This document shows, one piece after another, positions 30,276 to 40,186 of a stretch of 64,000 nucleotides of DNA. How positions within the stretch are numbered: the first letter of the stretch is position 1; every line of letters starts with the position of its first letter. The stretch lies in assembly GCA_918026815.1 (NCBI GenBank), contig CAKJVC010000193.1, forward strand, positions 62,001-126,000. Reading direction: 5' to 3'. The position numbers and the translations under genes were made by a program. The stretch is from Chalara sp. BL73. Its lineage: Eukaryota; Ascomycota; Leotiomycetes; Helotiales. The notes beneath the pieces are model-generated. The model ran no database searches and was not told the origin of the DNA. It saw nothing but the letters and a program-made list of their open reading frames with translations.

Positions 30276-31274
30276 CTAAGCCTTTGCGAACAGAGCCTCG
30301 TTCTCCTGTTGAGCCTTGATGAAAGCTTCCTTGAAGAGATTTGCGTCTGCTAGTGTCAGCTTTGGCTTGGTAGTCAAAGTAGATCGACTTACTCTCAGAG
30401 TTGGCAAATCGAATTGCAAGAGTTTGTGCCTCTGGCTCTCCCTCACTGACATCAGCGGCGGCATTCCAGACCCAACTTCTATCACTACCGACGTTGGGAG
30501 AAAGCTTCATATCAGGGACGACTATCTCAAAATTAGTTCTTCAGATCCCCCACTACTAAATTCTTGCAACGCACCATAGTGGTTGGCGCAAACCTTGAGG
30601 GTCTTGTCTCTTCGCATAACCAAACGGGTCTTGCCATTCTCCTTGTGCTTCAACAATCGAACATCTCCAGTTCCACGCTCTTTCCACTCATTGGAATCTT
30701 TGACGAACTTGAACAGTTTCGCGCGCATCTTGAAGGTCTGCTCCTCGAGCTCCTCGTTTGTCTTGACCTCGACTTTCTCGGTTAGACGAATGACTGGCTC
30801 GAAATGGACATCCTCAGACTCCGGTGCCTCCTCCTGTTGCAATATCATCAGCAAGTTTTTTTTTTTGGTGCCCCTCTGCGGGGTAGGCACGTCTAACTCA
30901 CCTCTGGGTTCTCCTCAGCAGCGGCATCTCTTTGAGCCTTTGCAGAGCCTGATGTGTCCCCACGGTCCTCATCCTCAACCTTTTCCTTCTTAGCTCCTCC
31001 ACCAAACATAGAGAAAACATTGTCAGCAACACCAGTGGCAGCGGAGGTAACGGTAGCTGCGGCAGTCGATGCAGCGCCGGTGGCTTGCTCAGTCAACGTC
31101 TGGCGCTGTCAGTACGATGATCGCCTCCTAAGATGTCACAGAGCCTAGAGCTCTGCAAAAAATGTAGCTACTTACGGCGGGAGCAGCTTCGGTTTCTTTT
31201 ACAGAATCATCCTTAACAGGTGCCTCGACCTTGGGCTCTGTGGCAACAGGTTTGATCTCGCTGGCATCGGTCAT
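30276..31274 (-). CDS. yrb1: Ran-binding protein 1 (Ran-specific GTPase-activating co-factor)
   Basis: Cytosolic partner of Ran-GTP. It speeds RanGAP-driven GTP hydrolysis and the release of export complexes. Exons in transcription order are 31274-31176, 31099-30902, 30833-30575, 30521-30393 and 30346-30276. The sum is 756 nt, giving 251 residues. The N-terminal ~95 residues are low-complexity Ala/Glu-rich. The RanBP1 domain follows: [20 protein letters not shown], the core [51 protein letters not shown] and [18 protein letters not shown]. The end [13 protein letters not shown] is family-like. Four of the five exons are under 200 nt. The first intron (76 nt) has a GTAAGT donor. Confidence 0.95.
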
Positions 31275-31952
31275 TTTGAGTTTGTTATATTATGATGTAG
31301 TCACGTTGTTTGTGATGAAGGTCGGGAGAAATTGCGATGGCCTAATAAAACACGTAGTGGTAGCTAAGTATTATCAGTTAGGCCAAACTTGATCAAGCCC
31401 CTCTATTGATTGTTTTGGTGTTTGCGGCCTAAAGTACCGCCTCTGGTTAAGCGAAGGCGCTATCTCTACACCCCTGACAGGGACCACCCGACCAGCCCAA
31501 TGTTCAAGGAAAAAGTCTTCACCATGTCTCGAAGTAATTTCTATAGCAATATTTTGACTTATTTCAACAACGCTCTTAATATAGATTTCAACATATCATT
31601 CATAATGTCGGTTGCATTACTCGATGCTCTAGAAAAAATCTAGTCCGTCCTTCACAACACCATTATACACGCAAACTCATATCTCGTGGCACCACATCAA
31701 TAGGAACGAGGAGCCCAGGAAGTATATTTGCAATCAATTGAGATAGGCCTCGAGGCCCGTGTAACCAGGAGTACCATCATTTGCGCCAAACCGATAGCCA
31801 TCTCCGAGTAGTATGCAAGGCCAGCCCAGGCCGTATTGCCAGTCCCAGGCCCCCCGCAAAATTCAACTCCTAGTTATACGAAATCCCTCAACCATAACCT
31901 TGATAAAGTAAAGACACGCCTGCCATACTCCTTACGATCCATATCCGATGTA
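31275..31952. other. Intergenic region upstream of RanBP1
   Basis: 680 bp that should contain the RanBP1 promoter and the 3' end of the next minus-strand gene. Frames of 60-106 codons on the plus strand look accidental. No RNA gene is recognised. Confidence 0.5.
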
Positions 31953-34701
31953 TCACGTACGTTGCTTCCTACCAGATTTCCTATCTGTTCGCCCTTCTCT
32001 CCTCGCTGCCATCCTTGCCGTACAGCTCTTCCTCGTCCTAGATTCCTTTCGGCTCCTGCTTGTTTTCCAGCAGTTCTTTCCTTCCGCAGGCTTAGCGCCC
32101 ATAGCTGCTATAGCACGTTTCTCATATTCACGGTAGTCATCATGCCTTCCTTGTAACTTGAGCCATAGTAACTTGGATTGTACTTGCGCCTTGAGTAGAC
32201 CTTTTTCTAAAGGCTCTTGGAATTCCTGCAATGACCCAGAATATTTTGATAGTTTGGCTTCTGCGCTATTTAGTTGGTTATTGAGTTCTTTTGAAATAGT
32301 ATTGCTTCTTTCCGTGGCTTCTTGTGCCAATGCTTTCGCGAATCTGGCTAAGTGAGAGGTAGATGAGAATGCTTGCTCCTGGGCGATCTTTCTAAGCTCG
32401 TCTATCCTGCTAAAGGCCTGTTTCGAGTTGACCTGTGCATCCTTGACTATTTTATCCATAACAGCAACTATTTGCTCATAGCTTTGAGGGCCAGGTTCTT
32501 CTGTGAACGATGAGTGATACTTCTCCAAGATTGCCTGCCATATGCTTTTGCCGAAATTAACCTGGAATGATTCATTGACTCGAGGTCGCGTCGTAGTTAT
32601 TACATGAATATTGAGAACACCGTAAGCTTGATTTTGGGCAAGCAGCAACACAACCCCTTCGCTAGTACTGTAGGCTCTTTCAGTGTCGACAGAAACGTTG
32701 CCTCTCGTAACATTGACCGACAGTGCTTCTCTATTGAGCCACTTAAGCATTGTTGCTGATGGAATTCGAATCAACACCTCTCTTGTTCCTAAGATTTCCG
32801 CTGTGCAGACATTTGACTTGTTGAACGGCTTGCTTGGGGCAGGCTTAAACGACTTTCCAAGTTCCATTGTAGGAACAACCGAGAGGCTATTTGGCCCAGC
32901 GGATTGAGTTACAGTGACCGTCTTGGTAGATGTGGGAATCACGATAGTGTTAGATGTCGGTATCCCGCTCGCTACTGACATGGATGAGGCGGATGAAGAT
33001 GTGAGTATAGGCGTTGCTGAGATGATTTTGCTGTTCACTGATATAGCTGGCTGAGAAGAAATGCCAGAGCTAGCTACTCCGGCTAGGGCTACAGCTAGGA
33101 CACTCAAGACGAGTAAACTAACGGGAATGACGGCTCTCCATTCTGCTCTAATTCGATCGAAGGCGACGCTGATGCTTTCTTTTACATTAAAAGAAGTCTT
33201 CTCCGAAATCTGAGACTCAGCAGAGGCATCAGCCTTCGCTGTCAGATCGCTTTCCACATGCGCTGTCGTCTGCAATGGCTCATGGAGTCCTGTTAGATAC
33301 GCCAAGTTTCTGTTCATCTGTCTAGCATCGATATTCAGGAACGAAGCCAAGTCAATAGGCAGTCGTCGGTGGATCATGCTTCCGCGGCTGTCAGGATCTC
33401 GCGACTCCAAGCACATGTGGATGGAGTGTTGATCAAGAACGATGCAATCGCCTCTGTTGAACGATTGCTTATGCGCTATTACGATGGAAGGAACATTGTG
33501 TCGTTTCATGAACTTCCTAACTAGTGTCGAGGTACGTCTTGCGCTGAGGTCATCAAGAGAAGAGGAATAGATCACCGCGATATGAGGAAGCTCCCATGCT
33601 GGCTCGACAATAAATCCTTCTCCCTCAGGGACCGAATGATATGAGATGTTGTCTTCTAAAGTCAGTTTCACGACATCTGGTTTCTCCGGAGCATCTTCAA
33701 ACTTTAGGCTCTGGGCCAAAATACAAGCCTCAACCTTGATTTGGAACTCCGAAGACTGCAAAAGCTCTATTTCTGGTGTCTGTAATGAACCAAATGCAGA
33801 TACTGGAACGACATTGTATAGTTGTGATGATGACTGTCGACGATTGCCTCCTGTCTTTCCCCTTTCTGCTGATGCAGGAACTGAGCTTGCTATCTTGTAT
33901 AAAATGTCATGCCGCGCAGAGTCGTTGCCAACATATAGTATCCGGAGAGGTTCACTGATGGAAAGGCATTGTTTGGTCATAGTTTGACGAATCGTTAATG
34001 CAAGACGATTTGGATGCCGTGGTAAGTTCATTTCTTCTGCAATGCTGGTCGTCTCTTCCTCACTGTAATCCGTGATTGTATGTTTGGCAAATATAGTCTC
34101 AGTTCCCACAGCGTCATTTGGCTCCTCAAATGCAATAGACTCGGTCATGGGCTTGTCCCCATCTTCCTGCAACACTGCAACTGTCCGGCCTAGTGTAGGG
34201 GTGTTGAATGCATTGTCAATGGTTTCTTCTACCGCAGGGAGGTTTGGGACTATAACGGTTGAAGTAAGCATATGTGCATGCACACAGGAATGCAATGAAT
34301 TCAACAGCGGTTTGAGAAACCGATAAAGAATCCTACAGAAATAAGACTTCAGCACAAGCACATGACTTACCTTCAGGACCAACATCCTCCCGTCCGCTCT
34401 CGTCTCCGCTCTCATCGGTATCATCTGCCAGACTGGCAACATCGTCCGGTCTGCCGCCAAAATCCGTAGATGCCATAGACTCTGACAGGTCATCATGGCT
34501 TTCGCCGTCAGTATCGATGAACTCATAAGCTGAGCCGGCGAGGCTGTCATCTGCCTCACTGCGAGCCATGACTGGAAGTATACTATTTAGCCAAGAGTTT
34601 ACTTTGGGTTCTGTAGCAGGTAGAGGAAACTTGAAGTCCGAGGATGTTGCCGAATGTTGGCCTGGAGCTCTGGTAGAAGGCCGGCGCTGGCTTCGATCCA
34701 T
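31953..34701 (-). CDS. Unrecognised large single-span membrane protein with coiled coil
   Basis: I do not recognise this family. Exon 1 is 34701-34371 and exon 2 is 34249-31953, joined by a 121-nt GTAAGT..TATAG intron chosen because it joins GPE in phase to VPNLPAVEET. The product is about 875 residues. The first ~110 residues are acidic and Ser-rich. A globular part (about 200-430) has alternating strands and helices: PLRILYVGNDSARHDILYKI, LPHIAVIYSSSLDDLS and VPSIVIAHKQSFNRGD. This recalls a Rossmann- or receiver-like fold (inference only). One membrane segment lies near residues 485-507 (VSLLVLSVLAVALAGVA). Then come a Ser/Thr-rich spacer, a compact region (SKPFNKSNVCTAEILGTREV), a long coiled coil and a strongly basic C-terminal tail. 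The 3' boundary is less certain than the rest. Confidence 0.7.
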
Positions 34702-35113
34702 ATCATTAGCCCAGCTATATCATCTGGAATTTCAAGACAATAGACAGAGGTAGTCGCATATGAAAGCGCCAAAGGATTCTAGAGGTAGTGAAAGAACAAA
34801 AGAGCTAGGCGGCATACTAGGGAGTTCAAGAGAAGTTGAGGTTCAGTATCGAGCTTATAATGGCTGGAAAGGGAACTCGTCACTGCCTGAACCGGCTGCC
34901 TTGCGAGCGGGGATTTGGTGTCAAAGTAAGCCGACTTCAAGTCGAACGAGTCTTATTAGCTACGTAGATGAGGCAGCTCAAAGTATCCACAATCGGAATC
35001 AGAAAAAGTGAATATAGGTGTTTGCACAGGAAGGTTGAAGGTTCATGAAGGAGGGGTTGTCATTGCCATACAATATCGGGGAGGGGTCCCAAACCCAGTT
35101 TAGTGCATGCTAA

Positions 35114-35139
35114 GCTTATCGTACTGTAAGACGATAAGC
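35114..35139. repeat. Perfect inverted repeat, 9-bp arms
   Basis: GCTTATCGT and ACGATAAGC are exact reverse complements separated by 8 nt, so the RNA or single strand could form a hairpin. It sits in an intergenic region, not close to a gene end. It could be a protein-binding site, a remnant terminal repeat or chance. Confidence 0.6.
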
Positions 35140-35317
35140 ACCTGAGCAGTGGTGGGGAATGAAACAGCTCGATAACACCACGCCTTTTGCTTTTGCTCCT
35201 TTATTCCAAGTTCATGTCTGCAAAGAACGTATGCTCCCGCACTTATGAAGAAATGCTTTGTTTTTTTATTGTTGTCCCTTCTTCAAGCCTGGAGGGAGTA
35301 AAGCCCCCGGAATCGTT

Positions 35318-35376
35318 TCACATTGCAGAACTCGAACCAGGCATCCTTCGTAATCGACCAGTATCCTGACTATCGG
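35318..35376 (-). pseudogene. tRNA-like remnant (possibly tRNA-Glu derived)
   Basis: On the minus strand the segment contains a B-box-like GGTTCGAGTTC (complement of 35328-35338). Upstream of it is AGTCAGGATACTGGTC, which resembles the D-arm to anticodon part of fungal tRNA-Glu with several bases missing. No complete cloverleaf can be drawn and the acceptor ends do not pair. I read it as a decayed tRNA or tRNA-derived element; chance similarity is possible. Confidence 0.3.
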
Positions 35377-35935
35377 TCTTATTAGTCTCGTCATCTGATC
35401 CCAATTTGGGCGAGTAACAAGACGTGCTCCAGTAGATGGAATATGGATAGTGAGACTGGGTAAAACTAGTTCTTGTGCGCATTTAAGGCGCCATTTGCTC
35501 CCTTTGCAAGCAAATTACCTCCTTTTGATATATCTACCCTTTCGCTACCTTCCACATTCGAAGCAGAATGGCAAACCAAAACCTATTTTCGAGTCCCCTA
35601 TGCTTACGTAGCATTTTATTAGCCTTTTGGTCCTTTCCACGGCTGCTCCCAGTTGTTTTGCTGGCATTGCCAGCTCATGGTTTCTATCATGGCCCCACTA
35701 ATTCTGACCCTACCACTGACGACCAAGGGTTGCTTCAAAACTTATGCACAGGCGAGGCGTTTGAATTGTCTATATACGAGACACTGAACTATCACGTCGC
35801 TTTGGCCCAAAAGTCAATGAAGTTGAAGGTCTATTGTACCTTGATTCTCAAATACATGCTACTCATTTCTATGCCTATTCATACATCTTTTCATGCAAAT
35901 ATTCCATCCCAATACGACTAGACACAGCTGGAAGC

Positions 35936-37450
35936 CTATTCAGCAACCCATAGAGCTGCCATACCCATTCCGGTACCGACACACATACTCGTGATTCCGA
36001 CCTTCTCGCCTCTCCTTCTCAGTTCATAAAGCAGTGTACTGACTTGTCTGGCACCTGTACATCCAAGGGGGTGACCAAACGCAATAGCACCTCCCTTAGG
36101 ATTGATCTTATTTGGATCTAGACCGAGCTCATTTGCACACCATACACACTAGTGCATCTAGTTAGTAGGTTTCTTGAATTTATTCGAAGTAGACGTAGAA
36201 AGAAGACATACCTGTGAAGCAAAAGCCTCGTTGATCTCAAAGATATCTACATCATCCTTGTTGATGCCAACCTTCTCAAAAACTTTAGGAATGGCGGCCC
36301 AAGGGCCAATACCCATGAGAAGAGGAGCAACGCCGGCTACTGAAGAGGTGACATATTTTCCGAGAATAGTTTGTCCTAATCTCTCAGCAGTAGAACGTTT
36401 CATGAGTAACACTGCAGCTGCCCCATCTGAGATTTGACTAGCATTTCCAGCGTGGATAGAGCCATCTTTTGAAAACGCAGGCTTGATCTTAGACAAGCTC
36501 TCAGCTGTGATACCAGGTCTAACACCATCATCTTTAGAAACAGTTATTTCCTTGACATCCCCAGACTTAGGATCTTCCCATTTGACGGTCAAGGGGGCAA
36601 TTTCCTCGTCAAACAAACCAGCCTCCTGTGCTTTGAGTGCCTTTTGGTAGGAAGAGGCAGCGAACGCATCTTGCACAGCACGAGAGACGTTGCGATCTTT
36701 AGCCATCTTCTCGGAGAGTACACCCATGGGAACCTTGCAGTTCTTAGACTCAGGGTGTGCTTCGAGTAGCTCAGAAAACTCTGTAACAGCGCCAGGACTA
36801 AAGTATCATGTCAGCAAGTGCTTGTGAAATCTCGTTCCTTTCGTTTTTTGTTGCCTATGTATGCCTTGATATCTGGAATCACGTACCCATATTGAGAGCT
36901 CATGCTCTCCACACCAGCACCAACCCCTATCTCAATCATGCCCGAGCTAATGGCATTCGCAATATCAATACAAGCTTGCAACCCCGACGAGCATTGTCGA
37001 TTCAAACTCTTCACCGCTGAGGACACTGGGAACCCAGCAACTAGCGCCGCAGCGCGGAACTCGGTGGCTCCGCCTCCGGGAGGCAGTACGGAGCCAACCG
37101 CAATATCTTCCACAAGGGCAGGATCAATCTTTGAGCGTTCGATGAGAGATTTGAAAGCTCCGACCAGTAGATCCGCGGCTGCAGTGTCTTTGAACCCGCC
37201 TTTGCCACCTTTTGTGAATGCTGTTCGGAGAGCAGCTGTTACGACGATCTGGGAGGCGGTTAGGAGATGTGCCAAATAAGGGACTGGGGAACCGCACATC
37301 GTCTGGATTTTTCTTTAGGATGGCCTCACGGCCAGAGAGCTTAGGTTGGCCTGAGAGGTGGCCGGATACCTGTCCGAGTCTGTTCTGTGCTGCATGATGT
37401 CAGCCTCGCTTTTCCTCCATTCCTTCCAAACAGCACAAACCTTTTGACAT
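35936..37450 (-). CDS. pot1: Peroxisomal 3-ketoacyl-CoA thiolase
   Basis: Catalyses the last step of peroxisomal fatty-acid beta-oxidation, cleaving 3-ketoacyl-CoA with CoA to acetyl-CoA and a shortened acyl-CoA. Exons in transcription order are 37450-37441, 37389-37298, 37248-36887, 36797-36212 and 36148-35936. The sum is 1,263 nt, giving 420 residues. The first exon has only 10 nt; splicing creates the N-terminus [17 protein letters not shown]. Residues 7-15 (RLGQVSGHL) fit the PTS2 peroxisomal signal R-L-x5-H-L. The catalytic cysteine is Cys120 in [10 protein letters not shown]. The other active-site blocks are [19 protein letters not shown] and CVGTGMG. Branch sites (CTGAC, CTAAC) support each intron. 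The start was chosen because no in-frame ATG precedes exon 2 and the spliced 10-nt exon restores a PTS2 leader. Confidence 0.94.
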
Positions 37451-38423
37451 TATGACTTGCTTTGATGTTTTGGTGTATCAAAATTTTGGGTCAAATTGAA
37501 TCCTTGTAAGATAAATAAAAACAAAAGTTGAGGTTGGTGAGGGAGGAGGAGAGATGATTATGAGGAAACCCGAGACCCGCAAGCCCCCCCGACAGATTTT
37601 GTTTCTTTGCCATTGTCAAGTTGTCCGACCGAGGCACGCTCATCCAATCAGCCGCCGCATAAAGATGGGTCGATTTCACATGTTTTCTGGGGAAAAGGGG
37701 ATGCACGACCGTCACGCGGAGAACAATGGTTACTAATCCCTGTCCAGTGCTGCGCTGGGTGGCTTTGGTGCAAAAGGTTTGACATTAGCATGTGGTACGG
37801 GCTATACCCACTTTTCTATACAGGGAGAGGAACTCTCCGGGTCGACAATTGCGCACTTCGTTTAGATGAACAAAGGCGATTTATCTCGCCTCCATAATTA
37901 AAGAAAAGTCCTGCTTTTGTGAAAGTATTTTAAGCTTGTAAAAGCTCTAGGCTATCATTTAGAAATGAAATGTAACTGCAGTGTATGGCAAATTGTAGGT
38001 TTGTGAGGTGTAAAGGTGTGTAAATATCGGCCCCGTATTTCCGCCCCGAATAGCAGGAAGTACTTTGATCTCAGTTTCGCCTAAGTTAGGAGGTTCTAGA
38101 TCAAAGTTGGAGGCCGTTGATATCCTAGCTTAAAATGACTCTTTGGTAATGCTTGGTAAAGTAAATATGATCAAGGTTAAGGTTACGGTTGGCTTTGACC
38201 ACCTCCTTCCTCAATGTGAGCGCCAAATCACTAATGTGTTTTAATTACTGGCACATCGAGATTCATTTATGGCGTTTTCATTATAGGTAGGCATTAAGCT
38301 AACATACTTCGTACATGCAACTAGGGGTATCCTACCAAACGCAAACTGCACCCCCAAGTAACAGTTCGCCTCGCTCAAAACTATTCGAGAAATTCATCAC
38401 TTCATTATCCTCCCTCGTGCAGA
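37451..38423. other. Intergenic region, thiolase promoter and glycerol kinase 3' flank
   Basis: Nearly 1 kb between two minus-strand genes. The part next to 37450 is the thiolase promoter, with a CCGAGG site. No gene is recognised in it. Confidence 0.55.
37629..37634. promoter_or_regulatory. CCTCGG-type fatty-acid response motif upstream of thiolase
   Basis: CCGAGG on the plus strand reads CCTCGG on the strand of the thiolase gene, about 180 bp before its start codon. In Aspergillus, FarA/FarB-type zinc-cluster activators bind a CCTCGG core upstream of beta-oxidation and peroxisomal genes. The match and the gene fit together. A 6-bp motif alone is weak evidence. Confidence 0.4.
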
Positions 38424-40186
38424 TCATTCATCACTCTCTGAGTTCTGGAGCACCCAGCCTCTACTCATCTCTACAGCTTGTTCCCACTTCTTGAACATCG
38501 CTGCGCTTATCTTCGGGTCCATGGCCGGCTTGAAGATCTTCCTGTCATTAACATTGATCTCCTTCAGCTCAGCAAACTCTTTCCAAATATCAACTGCAAA
38601 ACCAGCAGCAATCGCTGCTCCAAGCGCAGTTGTTTCTCGCATAGCCGGTCGGTCGACTTGTATGCCAGTGATATCTGCTTGGGTCTGCATGGTCAGGTCC
38701 GAATTTGACATGCCGCCGTCGACTGCCAGGCTCTCCAACTTGTGCCCGGAATCCTTTTCCATCGCGTCTAGAATAGCTTTGGTTTGATAGCAGGTTGCTT
38801 CCAGTGTGGCGCGTGCGATGTGGCCACGCTGGGTATGTTGTGTGATTCCAAATAAGGTTCCTTTTGCATCATCAATCCAGTACGGAGCAAAAAGGCCACT
38901 GAAAGCGGTGACGAATACTACACCGCCGTTATCTGTGACGGTTTCCGCCAGTTCTGTAATCTTTGTAGACTCTTGGAGAAACCCTAGGTTATTGATTAAG
39001 AATTTGACTCCAGACCCCGCGACTGCAATACTGCCTTCAAGAGCGTATATAGGTTTACGACCACCGCCGAAGTCGTACGCTACTGTTGCAAGGAGGCCAT
39101 ACTTCGATATGACTGGCTTTTCGCCAACATTATACAGTAAAAAGCATCCTGTGCCATATGTGTTTTTTGCTTGACCAGGTTCGAAACCACATTGTCCGAC
39201 TAGTGCGGAAGACTGGTCACCTAGACAGCCTGTGATTTTTATGCCTTCTAAGGCGCCGCTGGATAGTTTTCCATACGCGTCTTTATCGGACGATGGTACG
39301 ATTTTAGGTAGAGTGATATTTTTCTGGTCAAGTTTGAAGAAGTCGAGGAGTTTGTCATCGTACTGGAGAGTATGGAGGTTCATGAACATTGTCCGAGAGG
39401 CATTTGTCGCGTCTGTGACATGAATGTTGGTCTCTTTGCCACCGTTAAGTTTGTATACCAGCCACGTATCCACTGTTCCGAAGGACAGCCTGCTCTCGTC
39501 ATATGCCTTTTTAACCGACTCGACATTCTCATACATCCATAGAAATTTTACACTGGAAGGATATGTCGAAAGTGGCAGACCACAAAGCTGTTGTAGTTCT
39601 TCGGAGCCTTCCCGCTTCTTAAGTTCTCGCACCAAGGCGGTCGTTCGCGTATCTGGCCAAACTATAGCATTATATAACGGCTCGCCAGTATTTGTATCCC
39701 AACAAATAGTGGTTTCTCGCTGATTTGTTATGCCAATGGCTTTGATATCTGTCTTCTTGTGCCCGAGCTTGAGAAATTCTTCCGTAGCTTTGTCGATACA
39801 CTCGTTGACAGAGTCAACTAATTCTTGGGGATTATGTTCATGCCATCTATGGAGAGTTAGCTTAAGAGGTTAAGTTTTGAAATGGAGTAATAGGTTTACC
39901 CAGATTCTGGATATAGATTTTCGAATTCGATTTGATGGCCCGCCACAGGAGTGCCTGTACCGTCAAAAATGAGGAAACGTGATGAGGTTGTCCCACAGTC
40001 TATGCTGCCAATGAACCAATGTGCCTTCCTCTCCTCTTCAGTCTCGGCCACGCCTTTTGGTAGATGCTTGTGAGATTCTGCCGCGGCAACCTTCACATCT
40101 TCAACATGTTCGGACTTTACATCGGGCAGTTGTTGCTTTACGGGGGCATCTAATGGAGCCGGTATCAAGCTGGGAACTTGCTCCAT
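38424..40186 (-). CDS. gut1: Glycerol kinase (FGGY family)
   Basis: Phosphorylates glycerol with ATP to sn-glycerol-3-phosphate, the first step of glycerol use. Exon 1 is 40186-39900 and exon 2 is 39846-38424, joined over a 53-nt intron with GCTAAC. The sum is 1,710 nt, giving 569 residues. After a ~55-residue leader comes the ATP-binding start IGSIDCGTTSSRFLIFDG, then PESGWHEHNPQEL, ITNQRETTICWD and TRTTALVREL. FGGY landmarks follow: VDTWLVYKLNGG, THVTDATNASRTMF-like HVTDATNASRTMFMN, GDQSSALVGQCGFEPGQAKN and LAVDGGMSNSD. I start at the ATG giving MEQVPSLIPAP; the frame is open further upstream to 40432, but that part looks like leader DNA. The 2.4-kb upstream region is shared with pol12. Confidence 0.94.

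Larger units (their letters stand above)
34702..35935. other. Intergenic region between the membrane protein and thiolase genes
   Basis: 1.2 kb containing the promoter of the membrane-protein gene, an inverted repeat (35114-35139), a tRNA-like remnant (about 35318-35376, minus) and the thiolase 3' flank. A 117-codon frame at 35568-35921 (+) begins with a hydrophobic stretch but has no family I recognise and ends 14 bp from the thiolase stop. I do not call it. Confidence 0.5.

Noticed and set aside
35568..35921. 117-codon frame with hydrophobic start near the thiolase 3' end
   Set aside because: No recognised family, no intron or promoter support, and it ends 14 bp from the thiolase stop; kept only as a remark.
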